Assembly: GCF_045679555.1 (NCBI RefSeq)
Contig: NC_092094.1
Location: forward strand, 19,677,905-19,741,904
Length of the DNA: 64,000 nt
Direction of reading: 5' to 3'
Source of the DNA: Salvelinus alpinus
Lineage: Eukaryota; Chordata; Actinopteri; Salmoniformes; Salmonidae
Shown here: positions 58,901 to 63,756 of the stretch, piece by piece
How the letters are laid out: each line of letters starts with the position of its first letter
Numbering within the stretch: the first letter of the stretch is position 1
Program-made: the position numbers and the translations under genes
Notes under the pieces: generated by a model
The model's database searches: none
What the model was told of the DNA's origin: nothing
Seen by the model: only the letters and a program-made list of their open reading frames with translations

Positions 58901-60037
58901 TGTAGAATTTTGATTGACACTTCTTTTTTTTTAAATAGTGGGCTATGTAGTGCCACTGGCATAAGTTTTTTACTAATTGAAATGTAATATGCTTATAACC
59001 TATTAGCCATTTTCACTTTTAATAAAGCACTAACTTGTAATTGTTTGGTTCCACACTGACCTCTCTCCTCTCTTTAGGGTACAGTGTTTAGCCTGGAGGA
59101 AGAGGAGGAGCAGGGCGTGATCATAGCCGAGGACAGCAACGACATCTACATCCTGTCTGGAGAACAGCTTCCTGGCCAGCTCAGTCCCCCCGCGTCGCTG
59201 CTGGGCACTGGAGACAGCAGTGGGCCGGGCAGCTGGCAGACAGAGAGCTTACCCGTGTCTCTGGCAGGCAACGATTCCTGGGCACAGGTGAGCATGATGG
59301 ACCACCCCGAAGATGTCAAGAGTCTGGACAGCAACGAGGGCGCCCTGGCTGAGGAGCGCAGTGAGAACAACTCCTCCAACTCTGACATTGTGCACGTGGA
59401 GCGAGAGGACGCAGAAGAGGGTGAGGGTGGGGCCGAGTTGCAGGAGAGCATGCTGAGTGTGCTGGGGACGGAGAGCGAGCTGGCTGAGCTGAGGGCGGAG
59501 TTTAGGGATGACACCCCGCTTCCTGTCCCAGCAGCCCCAGAGCCCGTTGTGGTATATCTGGAGGAGCCGGTCATCATAGAGACGCCTGCTCCCCTGTCAG
59601 CAGTTCTGTCAGAGCTGCATGCCCCATCGTCTGTCCCCGTGTCAGAGCCCGAGCCCTCTGCTCCAGACCCTATGATTGAGCCTGAGCCTGCCCCTGTTGT
59701 GGAGGCAGCACCACCATCCCCCGCCAAGGCACCCTCTACTCCCCCATCAGCAAAGCCAGTTCCAGAACCAGAGCCTGTTCCAGAGCCAGTCGCAGCACCG
59801 CCAGAGCCAGTTCCAGAGGAGCCCCAGCCTGAACCTCAGTCAGAGACTGTGCTGGAGCCGGCTGCAGCACCCCTCCTGGAGGCACTCCCAGCTCCTGTCG
59901 CCCCAGCCGAGGAGCCCCCAGTGCAGACGGAACCAGAGCCCAAGTCGGAGATCCCAGTGCTGCTGTATGGTGGAGCTGCTCTGGTGGCCCTTGTTGCTGT
60001 GGTGACCTGGGGAGTCATGACCCACCGGAAGAAGTAG
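28844..60037 (+). CDS. bcl2l13: Bcl-2-like protein 13 (Bcl-Rambo), six coding exons
   Basis: A tail-anchored outer mitochondrial membrane protein of the Bcl-2 family. In mammals it promotes mitochondrial fragmentation and acts as a mitophagy receptor by binding LC3. Coding exons are 28844-28967, 35187-35282, 35576-35732, 36391-36463, 36939-37067 and 59078-60037. Phases agree throughout and give 512 residues (human 485). Exons 1-5 encode the Bcl-2 fold: [19 protein letters not shown] at the N terminus, [33 protein letters not shown] and DYIIQQGGW at the exon 5/6 junction. The last exon encodes the long acidic, Pro/Glu-rich region and the membrane anchor. The start is the ATG giving [19 protein letters not shown], close to the family N terminus. 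The gene sits between atp6v1e1 and bid, as in human. No frameshift seen; likely functional. Confidence 0.95.
28968..29446. other. bcl2l13 intron 1, proximal part
   Basis: Noncoding, with no repeat recognised before the hAT-like element. Confidence 0.5.
29447..30217. mobile_element. hAT-like nonautonomous element (771 bp)
   Basis: The ends TAGAGGTCTGC (29447) and the complement of TAGAGGGCTGC (30217) form short inverted repeats. The flanks are 8-base direct repeats CCTTCAAG (29439-29446) and CCTCCAAG (30218-30225), 7 of 8 identical. It has no transposase; the 128-codon frame at 29398-29784 crosses the left boundary and has no domain. TAGAGG ends are shared with the larger hAT-like element at 22015-26928, but the interiors differ. 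Confidence 0.72.
30226..32285. other. bcl2l13 intron 1, middle part
   Basis: Apparently unique intron DNA with a (TG)n run at 31683-31707. The several frames of 60-140 codons here have no domain, no splice logic and overlap on both strands. No gene supported. Confidence 0.5.
32290..32946 (+). mobile_element. LINE 3'-end fragment with SINE-like tail
   Basis: A 5'-truncated LINE. The remains of an ORF2 C terminus ([38 protein letters not shown], 32466-32684) are followed by a 3' UTR. The end reads GGAGGCCTTTGGCCTCTTGGTAGG, then TTGACTTGCCTAGTTAACTAAAGGTTA. This terminal segment is shared with the SINEs at 36637-36865, 48862-49048 and 49738-49936. The Tc1 element at 32949 inserted into a TA in the tail. 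Confidence 0.75.
32949..34510 (+). mobile_element. Tc1-like transposon (1.56 kb) in bcl2l13 intron 1
   Basis: Left end CAGTGCATTGGGAAAGTATT, right end the inverted GGTCTGAATACTTTCTGAAT then GCCGGG. Target TA at 32947-32948 and 34511-34512. It has extended inner inverted repeats (AACATTTTGTTACA-type sequence near 32990 and 34460). It is the same family as the broken terminus at 21905-26953. Plus-strand orientation, same as the host gene. Confidence 0.9.
33346..34344 (+). pseudogene. Tc1-family transposase pseudogene, catalytic Glu replaced
   Basis: The start [10 protein letters not shown] runs into a stop at once. The DNA-binding hook and second HTH are in 33449-33772 ([20 protein letters not shown], then [15 protein letters not shown]). 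The first catalytic Asp is in FLSDETRL near 33800 in another frame. The core [20 protein letters not shown] is in 33895-34224, and the last block reads [12 protein letters not shown], with Lys where the catalytic Glu belongs. Several frame changes. Dead. Confidence 0.8.
34513..35186. other. bcl2l13 intron 1, distal part
   Basis: No repeat or coding signal recognised. It ends in the acceptor CCCTTCCAG at 35178-35186. Confidence 0.5.
35187..35282 (+). CDS. bcl2l13: bcl2l13 coding exon 2
   Basis: Thirty-two codons between acceptor TTCCAG and donor CT|GTAAGA. It encodes [20 protein letters not shown] then DEVSD. The human counterpart is EILLKVKTEIEEELKSLDKE. Amphipathic and charged. Confidence 0.88.
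35301..35465. repeat. 78-bp tandem repeat in bcl2l13 intron 2
   Basis: The word ACATATACCGTATAGTCCGT starts at 35301 and again at 35379, with a partial third copy from 35457: a period of 78 bases and about 2.1 copies, nearly identical. It begins 19 bases after the exon 2 donor and fills much of a 293-base intron. Confidence 0.88.
35576..35732 (+). CDS. bcl2l13: bcl2l13 coding exon 3
   Basis: It encodes [20 protein letters not shown], then [20 protein letters not shown] and the LLSA end, almost identical to human through [13 protein letters not shown]. Acceptor TGTGCAG, donor GC|GTGAGT. This is the most conserved part of the family N-terminal domain. Confidence 0.93.
35733..36390. other. bcl2l13 intron 3
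   Basis: Noncoding, with no repeat recognised. Confidence 0.6.
36391..36463 (+). CDS. bcl2l13: bcl2l13 coding exon 4
   Basis: It encodes [20 protein letters not shown] then GWSK, between acceptor TTGACAG and donor AAG|GTGAGG. The human counterpart is PVTYQAFREC...ASGWNK. Confidence 0.93.
36637..36865 (-). mobile_element. SINE, full length, tRNA-Leu-like head (SlmI-type, name tentative)
   Basis: Read on the minus strand it begins CTCCCGAGTGGCGCAGCGGT then CTAAGGCACTACATCTCAG (A-box region, resembling tRNA-Leu). The B box is GGTTTGAATCC. The body is CCGGCCGTGATTGGGAGTCC and CCCAGCGTCGTCCGGG, and the tail is CTGACTTACCTAGTTAAAGG. Inserted antisense in bcl2l13 intron 4. Fragments of the same family are at 38678-38808 and 53046-53118. 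Confidence 0.85.
36939..37067 (+). CDS. bcl2l13: bcl2l13 coding exon 5
   Basis: Forty-three codons in phase 0 between CCCCAG and [29 protein letters not shown] ... [14 protein letters not shown]. Human has ILVPLVLLRQ... and [10 protein letters not shown]. It closes the Bcl-2-like fold. Confidence 0.95.
37620..38574 (+). pseudogene. Tc1-family transposase pseudogene
   Basis: Coding remains start near 37640 in broken frames ([20 protein letters not shown] near 37825). The first catalytic Asp is in [20 protein letters not shown] (38087-38145), and the core [20 protein letters not shown] follows in the same 167-codon frame 38057-38560. The second Asp and last block lie in another frame, 38332-38574: [20 protein letters not shown] and [18 protein letters not shown], which keeps the Glu. 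At least one frameshift near 38330. Dead. Confidence 0.85.
38678..38808 (-). mobile_element. SINE 3' fragment nested in Tc1
   Basis: The tail and body (antisense TTTATTTAACTAGGCAAGTC, then CTTATTTACAATGACGGCCT and GGCCAATTGTGCGCCGCCCT) match the SINE at 36637-36865. The tRNA-like head is missing. The Tc1 terminus resumes after it. Confidence 0.8.
39105..39235. repeat. partial palindromic MITE, relative of 18450-18607
   Basis: It shares TTTGATTGGTCAAAAGACCAA and a CTGCCTCTGTAAATGCATCC terminus with the MITE at 18450-18607. Its left arm contains a short duplication (TGTTTAGACAATTCT twice). Confidence 0.5.
40394..41760 (+). pseudogene. Tc1-family transposase pseudogene split by an LTR
   Basis: Recognisable pieces: the start [16 protein letters not shown] (40394), then [14 protein letters not shown] (40791), where the residue after the first Asp is Gln instead of Glu. 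Next are [10 protein letters not shown] in a shifted frame near 41045, then after the [23 protein letters not shown] with the catalytic Glu near 41615. Many shifts and stops. The solo LTR lies between the second Asp and the Glu. Confidence 0.75.
41120..41569 (-). mobile_element. solo LTR (450 bp) nested in Tc1
   Basis: On the minus strand it begins TGAGAATATTTC and ends CTGCTAACA. It has a TATA box (GGTTATAAAGTA, near 41292) followed downstream by AATAAA (near 41190), in the right order for a minus-strand LTR. The flanks carry GAACT at 41115-41119 and 41571-41575 with one extra base at 41570, or a 6-base duplication with one change (AGAACT/CGAACT). The Tc1 sequence GAACTTGACTGG is restored on removal. 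Confidence 0.75.
42117..42178. repeat. 23-bp inverted repeat hairpin
   Basis: Arms 42117-42139 and 42156-42178 are complementary at 22 of 23 positions (AGTTGAGTCGGTAATGTAG... and its complement), with a 16-base AT-rich loop. Possibly the centre of a MITE. No protein-coding context. Confidence 0.7.
42585..42845. repeat. two diverged copies of a tRNA-like segment
   Basis: GACTCCAGACCACATCCCCC TGGCGACGGGGGTTTGAG at about 42603-42640 and GACTCTGGACCACACATGCC ... GGCAACAGGGGTTTGAGGCCC at about 42787-42830 align well. The B-box-like GGGGTTTGAGGCC in the second suggests a tRNA-derived SINE head in two copies about 180 bases apart. Confidence 0.45.
43214..43383 (+). mobile_element. SINE with tRNA-Lys-like head and L2-type tail (HpaI-type, name tentative)
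   Basis: The head is TCTGCCTAGCGGTTAAGAGC (A box) and GGTTCGAATCCCCGAGCCGA (B box). The body is GGTGAAAAATCTTCC... GAGCAAGGCACGCAACCCTA. The tail is GTTGCTCTAGATAAGAGCAT then CTGCTAAATGATTCAAATG. The tail matches the 3' end of the L2-like LINE at 1888-3133, so this SINE probably borrowed that LINE's machinery. Confidence 0.85.
43384..46334. other. bcl2l13 intron 5, apparently unique stretch
   Basis: I recognise no repeat or coding sequence in these 2.9 kb. Reading frames of 60-130 codons exist on both strands but overlap, lack domains and have no splice support. Confidence 0.5.
46335..47167 (-). pseudogene. LINE reverse transcriptase fragment
   Basis: Minus-strand remains of ORF2. [19 protein letters not shown] (first catalytic Asp) is near 47100 and [10 protein letters not shown] near 46910. 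A degraded catalytic box (YVDDSTV-like) lies near 46820. [19 protein letters not shown] is at 46680-46740, and [20 protein letters not shown] near 46420-46480. Frame changes occur near 46560, 46780 and 46880. The C-terminal part and 3' UTR are missing. Probably the same copy as 49061-52255, with the linker between them lost at the hAT-like insertion. Confidence 0.75.
47562..47759. mobile_element. 198-bp TIR element nested in the hAT-like copy
   Basis: It starts TGTAACAGTATAG and ends CATCAGTTACA (short inverted TGTAAC ends) and is flanked by CCAG on both sides (47558-47561 and 47760-47763). The other hAT-like copy reads straight through this point (complement of GGCTGGCAATACT near 23060), so the insertion is defined by comparison. 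Inside is CCTGGGCTCAAACCAGGAAC, resembling a tRNA T arm. Confidence 0.75.
48862..49048 (+). mobile_element. SINE with tRNA-Lys-like head and TTGCCTAGTTAAATAAAGGT tail
   Basis: Head GGTTACAGCGTTGGACTAGT and GGTTGCAAGATTGAATCCCT. Body CATCTGTCATTCTGCCCCTG and CGTTCCTAGGCCGTCATTGA. Tail CTTGCCTAGTTAAATAAAGG then poly(A). Inserted near the terminus of the hAT-like copy. Confidence 0.85.
49068..49735 (-). pseudogene. LINE endonuclease region, broken, with a piece of another LINE inside
   Basis: The segments 49068-49260 and 49528-49735 are endonuclease-coding DNA of the fragmented LINE, with many stops. The middle segment 49261-49528 is a minus-strand piece of the Rex1-like family. It reads [20 protein letters not shown] and [13 protein letters not shown], matching [16 protein letters not shown] in the copy at 15530-18012. 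Confidence 0.65.
49738..49936 (-). mobile_element. SINE, antisense, full length
   Basis: On the minus strand: head GCAGGTAGCCTAGTGGTTGG, AGTAACCGAAAGGTTGCTGG, body GGTAAAAATCTGTCGTTCTG, tail CTGCCTAGTTAGATAAAGGT. It directly abuts the Tc1 element at 49945. Confidence 0.88.
49945..51422 (-). mobile_element. Tc1-like transposon (1.48 kb)
   Basis: The right terminus is the inverted TTTTGACTGGTACTG followed by TA (51423-51424). The left terminus CCAGTCAAATGTTTGGACAC follows GTTAA at 49941-49945. Sister copy at 56823-58251. Transposase on the minus strand. Confidence 0.85.
50160..51060 (-). pseudogene. Tc1-family transposase pseudogene
   Basis: From the minus-strand N terminus near 51060 there are remains of the HTH region (TVQKM, then [19 protein letters not shown] sequence near 50960) and [20 protein letters not shown] sequence near 50860. 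In 50160-50525 are [20 protein letters not shown] and [20 protein letters not shown] with the catalytic Glu. The first Asp block is frameshifted near 50630. Several indels. Dead. Confidence 0.78.
51425..52255 (-). pseudogene. LINE 5' UTR and endonuclease start
   Basis: The minus-strand frame 51500-51682 reads [20 protein letters not shown] then [14 protein letters not shown], the first beta strand and loop of an APE-type endonuclease (N of HINMRS is the conserved metal-site Asn). Upstream to 52255 is probable 5' UTR. The upstream limit is by composition only. Confidence 0.7.
52256..55010. other. bcl2l13 intron 5, apparently unique stretch with a SINE head
   Basis: Noncoding. The only repeat recognised is the antisense SINE head at 53046-53118. 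No gene supported. Confidence 0.5.
53046..53118 (-). mobile_element. SINE head fragment
   Basis: On the minus strand it begins GGCTCCCGAGTGGCGTAGCG then GTCTAAGACACTGCATCTCA and CTACAGACCCTGGTTCGA. This is the tRNA-like head of the family at 36637-36865 without body or tail. Confidence 0.8.
55015..56517 (-). mobile_element. candidate solo LTR-like repeat (1.5 kb)
   Basis: The region starts TGTCGTGACTTT (55015) and can end GATTACA (56517), with flanks TAATT (55010-55014) and TAATG (56518-56522), 4 of 5 identical. On the minus strand a GC-box-like GCCACGCCCC (near 55815) lies upstream of a TATA-like GCATAAAGGC (near 55755), and an AATAAA lies farther downstream (near 55648). The order suits an LTR, but the boundaries are a guess and the palindrome at 56145-56331 lies inside. 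Confidence 0.35.
56145..56331. repeat. 187-bp palindromic MITE-type element
   Basis: CAGGCCTGGGCAATTCCAGT at 56145 and the complement of CAGGCCTGGGAACCTCCAGC ending at 56331. The inner arms GGGGCCTGATTGGTGTCACA and TGTGACACCAATCAGGCCCC are perfectly complementary. CAGG ends are usual for hAT MITEs. An 8-base duplication is not convincing here. Confidence 0.75.
56823..58251 (-). mobile_element. Tc1-like transposon (1.43 kb), sister of 49945-51422
   Basis: Left terminus CAGTAGTAGTCAAAAGTTTG after TA (56821-56822), right terminus the inverted ACTTTTGACTGGTTCT before TTTA. It shares long stretches with the other copy (e.g. GATGACAGCTTTGCACACTT, CTTGAAGGAGTTCCCACATA). Confidence 0.88.
57031..57850 (-). 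pseudogene. Tc1-family transposase pseudogene
   Basis: The best stretch is the minus-strand frame 57031-57450: [60 protein letters not shown] and [20 protein letters not shown] with the catalytic Glu. The second Asp (normally QQDN) is replaced by NRTITQH through a shift. The first Asp block and N-terminal HTH region are scattered in other frames toward 57850. Dead. Confidence 0.8.
58254..59077. other. end of bcl2l13 intron 5
   Basis: Noncoding, with an (AT)n run at 58310-58328. It ends in CTCTCCTCTCTTTAG. Confidence 0.6.
59078..60037 (+). CDS. bcl2l13: bcl2l13 coding exon 6 (last): acidic linker, LIR candidate and membrane anchor
   Basis: 319 codons and stop TAG, starting [20 protein letters not shown] then NDIYIL as in human. 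Near residue 70 of the exon [20 protein letters not shown] follows the layout of the human SWQQI...EEVKSLDSN, whose WxxI is the LC3-interacting motif; here it is WAQV, still fitting W-x-x-[LIV]. The next segment [16 protein letters not shown] is nearly invariant. The middle (59510-59950) is Pro/Glu-rich with repeated PEPEP and PVPEPEP units. The C terminus [20 protein letters not shown] then MTHRKK is a single membrane segment followed by basic residues, a typical tail anchor for the outer mitochondrial membrane. Confidence 0.96.
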   Translation, partial: GTVFSLEEEEEQGVIIAEDSNDIYILSGEQLPGQLSPPASLLGTGDSSGPGSWQTESLPVSLAGNDSWAQVSMMDHPEDVKSLDSNEGALAEERSENNSSNSDIVHVEREDAEEGEGGAELQESMLSVLGTESELAELRAEFRDDTPLPVPAAPEPVVVYLEEPVIIETPAPLSAVLSELHAPSSVPVSEPEPSAPDPMIEPEPAPVVEAAPPSPAKAPSTPPSAKPVPEPEPVPEPVAAPPEPVPEEPQPEPQSETVLEPAAAPLLEALPAPVAPAEEPPVQTEPEPKSEIPVLLYGGAALVALVAVVTWGVMTHRKK

Positions 60038-60749
60038 CCTAGCAGTGCTCCTGAACCGGGTTGCAGACCTCACCTCCTCCCTGGTCCCTGCCTGGCTCAC
60101 TGCTGCTAATCTGGGCCCGCCACTACCAGGTGGACACACCATGTGAACAATTACTTATTTTCCTTCTCTCCATTTTTGTTTTCCCCCGTTCTCCTCTCTG
60201 CTCATCTGGCAATTTGATATGTTTTTCTTCAGTTGCTGCCTCCAACCCATCACCTCTCAAACTGGAAAGGACATTTGTCAAATTTTCTAGCGGTTTCTAT
60301 GTTTTCCGGGTGCTTGGTTCTGTTCGGTGCCATGCGGATGCACGTCACAGACACACCCTGTTTGTATGTTACTCTCTCGGCTGGAGCTTGGGGTACCTCT
60401 TTGTCCTCAGAGCCTAGTGGGTGTAGCGCAGAAGAGTCCGAATTCCCTGTTCTATTGCAGGGAAAAGGGAAGCTATTCCAATATTTTCATATACAAAAAT
60501 CTAAGTTCTGATCACATTATGTCCTCTGAAAAGGAAACCTGTCTTCAAGGATTAGATGAGCATGTTTGTTTTTTATGGCAATTAACTAATCATGATTAGA
60601 CTTTTGATTTGTTTTTAGAATTCACTGTACTGGAGACACTGATGTGCCTATAAAATATTTCTGCAGAATTGAGCCCCATAAAGAGACAATATTTTTCATA
60701 GAGCACTTGATAGGGATTAATAATATCGCACTTAAATGTAAAGTAGATA

Positions 60750-61484
60750 CACATGACCAAAAGTATGTGGACACATTTCATTTCAACATTTCATTCCAAA
60801 ATCAAGGGCATTAATATGGAGTTTGTCCCCTCTTTGCTGCTACAACAGCCTCCACTCTTTTGGGAAGGCTTTCCACTAGATGTTGGAACATTGCTGCGGG
60901 GACTTGCTTCCATTCAGCCACGAGCATTAGGGAGGTCTGGCACTGCTGTTAGGCGATTAGGTCTGGCTCGTAGTCAGCGTTCCAATTCATCCCAAAGGTG
61001 TTCGATGGGATTGAGTTCAGGGCTCTGTGCAAGCCAGTCAAGTTTTTCCACACCGATCTCGACAAACTATTTCTGTTTGGACCTTGCTTTGTGCACGGGG
61101 GCATTGTCATGCTGAAACAGGAAAGGGCCTTCCCCAAACTGTTGGCACAAAGTTGGAAGCACAGAATTGTCTAGAATGTCATTGTATGCTTTATCATTAA
61201 GATTTCCCTTCACTGGAACTAAGGGGCCAAGCCTGAACCATGAAATACAGCCCCAGACCATTATTCCTCTTCCACCTAACTTTACAGTTGGCACTATGCA
61301 TTGGGGCAGGTAGCGTTCTCCTGCCATCAACCAAACCCAGATTTGTCCGTCGGGACTGCCAGATGATGAACCGTGATTCATCGCTCGTGTCCAATGGCGG
61401 CGAGCTTTACACCACTCCAGCCGACGCTTAGCATTGCAACGGATGTGCCCGAATCCACTAATTTGAAGGGGTGTCCACATAGTG
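60750..61484 (-). mobile_element. Tc1 remnant (735 bp) in the bcl2l13 3' UTR
   Basis: TA at 60748-60749 and 61485-61486 flank the termini CACATGACCAAAAGTATGTG and the inverted GGTGTCCACATAGTG. It is half the usual length through internal deletion. Same family as 40258-41868. Confidence 0.85.
60949..61430 (-). pseudogene. Tc1-family transposase fragment
   Basis: The minus-strand frame 61067-61480 holds [20 protein letters not shown] (the first catalytic Asp region is lost by deletion and frameshift), [37 protein letters not shown] and the second Asp in [15 protein letters not shown]. The Glu block appears in another frame near 61000. The N-terminal DNA-binding half is missing. Confidence 0.8.
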
Positions 61485-62988
61485 TATGTTTATCTACTTC
61501 TTTCCAGTCACTTACTACATCACCTAAGTGTTATTTTGTTAAGTTTTGGGAAATTGAGGGATTCCACTTTAAGATGTGAATAGGATGCCATGACTCAATT
61601 CATTTGTCACTAACTAATTTCAGTCATTTAGTAAACAGACTCCTGTGTCTCTTATAGCTTTAGATAGTTACGATTTGTGATCATATTGCAGTAGTATCTT
61701 TAATTAAATAGATTTTGAATGTAAAAAAAAAAGAGGATAAAGACTACCGCAGCTCACAGCCAGAGTGGCATACACCGTTGCGTTTGATTACTAACCATCT
61801 CCTTGAAAATAGGCATTTAGATTATCTGGTATAGAACTGTCAATGGTCACTATCAACCTTTTGTGTGTTAACTATTGTGTTTGTGTGAGTGAAACTAAAG
61901 CCAGCTTAACCATGATGGCACCATGGTCAATAATGTTCCATGTACTGTACCATGTGCTCTGACAGGGAATGGAGGGTTGGGAATGACTGCACCAAGACCC
62001 TGAATTTCATATTCATTTGTTCAACACAAGTCGTGTTCAAGAGGGATATTAGGTTTAAGATTTAAATATAAAACTTGAAATCAAGTAGTCATCTTTCATC
62101 TGTTGAGACTATAAAATCAGAAGGAGAAATTAGTTTAATCTTGAATCAATTTATGCTCTCATTCCCAACTCCCCCAGTCTAACTTCACAGGGACTGCCTT
62201 TCTTCAGCTACCCTGTCCTCAACCCCGATGTTTTGCCCCTCGGCTGGCCCAAACTTCCCACCCAGCACTGCCTTGCCATTCCGCTGTAACCCCATAGCGT
62301 GCCTACCTTGTACAGAGACTTACAAAGCGTCTGCTGGCTTCTTCCCACTACTACCTAACCTTCTCTTGAAGGGGTCAGCTCCCTCTATTTCTCAAGTCAG
62401 AGTGGAGGTCTGTCCACAACTTGAAGAGTAGGAATGACACATGCCAGCCCTGCCACAGACAATCAACATAGGCAACATTCCCACTAAGGGAAACATATCT
62501 TCCTGTTAGTTGGGTACAATGTGAATCTAAAACTAAAATCTACACTGTAGGCCTCAGGTGTCAAGAGTACAAAAATAACACTTTTTTTTTTACTGGGCAC
62601 CTAAGTCTGGAGCATGAAATGTGAACACTTGATCCAAGTGAAAAAGTAGTAGTGGTTCCAGCTTTGTTGTGTTCACTGGTCAGTGGATTCCCACAGCTTA
62701 CTTGGTCAATGTCAAAACTAAAGATGCACGCAACTCACTTCTGTTTAGCCAAGTGTACAAAATACAACCATGTGTGGTTTGGGGTAGTTGTGTGGAGAGA
62801 CAAATGACCATAGATGGTTTTGTTCCATTGAATGCAAATGTGTGTTAGATAATAGGTATGCAAATGATCTGAAATGTACCTGGAAACTGAGTATTTGGAA
62901 AGTACAGTATGGATGTAAAATCCCCATCTTGGCAATTTGAGACCAGAATACATAATGTAAACTGCATCGTTGTGGTTTTGGACACGTT

Positions 62989-62994
62989 AATAAA
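62989..62994 (+). terminator. poly(A) signal, probable end of bcl2l13
   Basis: AATAAA within CACGTTAATAAAATGGTT. It is the best-placed canonical signal on the plus strand before the bid exon. Confidence 0.45.
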
Positions 62995-63011
62995 ATGGTT
63001 CTCCCTTACAT

Positions 63012-63033
63012 TTTATTACTCTTAAGTTTATTT
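63012..63033 (-). terminator. poly(A) signals, probable end of bid
   Basis: Two AATAAA read on the minus strand (complements at 63012-63017 and 63028-63033), about 400 bases downstream of the bid stop codon and about 20 bases from the bcl2l13 signal. Confidence 0.45.
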
Positions 63034-63414
63034 TAAATGGATCTCTATGCATAAAACAAACCAAAAGGCATTTAACAAAAACAAAAGGGGATTTATCCCT
63101 TTTGAGGAAGCCATGTATTGTTACAGAAATCATTTAAGCACAATGTGGAAGTGAAAACAGCAGACGATGCATGATACTTCTCCATCCCTTTCAGTATCAG
63201 AACTTGTCAAATAAAGCACTGAAGTTTCCAAATCCAGTGGCAAACACTTTCATATCTTTTCACAAAAATGATTGGAAGTTATACATTTACGGAGCAGCTT
63301 GTTAAGAAAATGAATGTGCCCCTGAACTAAATGTCCCACTCACTACTGATTGGTAATCAGGCTCAGTGTACGTCCTGAGTGGGGAGTCCGTAGAGTTTGG
63401 GGTCTGTTTTGAAG

Positions 63415-63618
63415 TCACCTGGCCACGGTAGGGTTTATGAACTGAACTGCTGTGCTGAACAGATTACGGAGCAGCAGGGGGGCGTGCTCACACACCCCCT
63501 TCACCAGGGTCAGAGTGAGGGCCATGATCACCTTCTCCTGTGGTAGATAGTCCAGCACGGGGCCCAGGCCCTGCTTCTTCACCCACTCCACTTCCAGGGC
63601 TAGGTGGTGCTTCCACAG
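63415..63618 (-). CDS. bid: BH3-interacting domain death agonist, last coding exon (partial gene)
   Basis: BID is a BH3-only Bcl-2 protein cut by caspase-8; its C-terminal fragment moves to mitochondria and activates Bax/Bak. This exon encodes the last 67 residues (LWKHHLALEVEWVKKQGLGP ... LRNLFSTAVQFINPTVAR then stop). The segment VIMALTLTLVKGVCEHAPLL then LRNLFSTAVQFIN aligns with the human C-terminal helices MVLLLAKKVASHTPSLLRDV then FHTTVNFIN. The acceptor read on the minus strand is TTTCCTCAG just upstream of 63618, phase 0. The BH3 helix lies in an earlier exon outside the window. Synteny next to bcl2l13, convergent, is the same as in human. Confidence 0.82.
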   Translation of the reverse strand: MWKHHLALEVEWVKKQGLGPVLDYLPQEKVIMALTLTLVKGVCEHAPLLLRNLFSTAVQFINPTVAR

Positions 63619-63756
63619 CTGAGGAAACACACAGACATCAGACTCGTGACATACTTATGGATTAATCTTATACCCGTTACTAGATTATATTTTATAACCC
63701 CTGTGGTTTCAATTCACAGCAGCAACACCATGATTTGGACATACATTCCATATCTA

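Larger units (their letters stand above)
37068..59077 (+). other. bcl2l13 intron 5, 22 kb, transposon-rich
   Basis: Donor TGG|GTGAGT at 37068, acceptor CTCTCTTTAG at 59068-59077. It contains at least five Tc1 copies or remnants' worth of sequence (37398, 40258, 49945, 56823 and their nested inserts), a LINE, SINEs, a hAT-like copy and LTR-type elements, all listed separately. It is more than twice the length of all the other bcl2l13 introns seen here combined. Confidence 0.9.
60038..63010 (+). other. bcl2l13 3' UTR (presumed)
   Basis: The region runs from the stop codon to the first clear AATAAA on this strand at 62989-62994. An ATTAAA near 61699 could end a shorter form. It contains the Tc1 remnant 60750-61484. 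No frame here has a recognisable product. Confidence 0.45.

Noticed and set aside
59146..59727. 193-codon minus-strand frame rich in Ser, Gly and Thr
   Set aside because: Shadow of the Pro/Glu-rich bcl2l13 last exon on the other strand.
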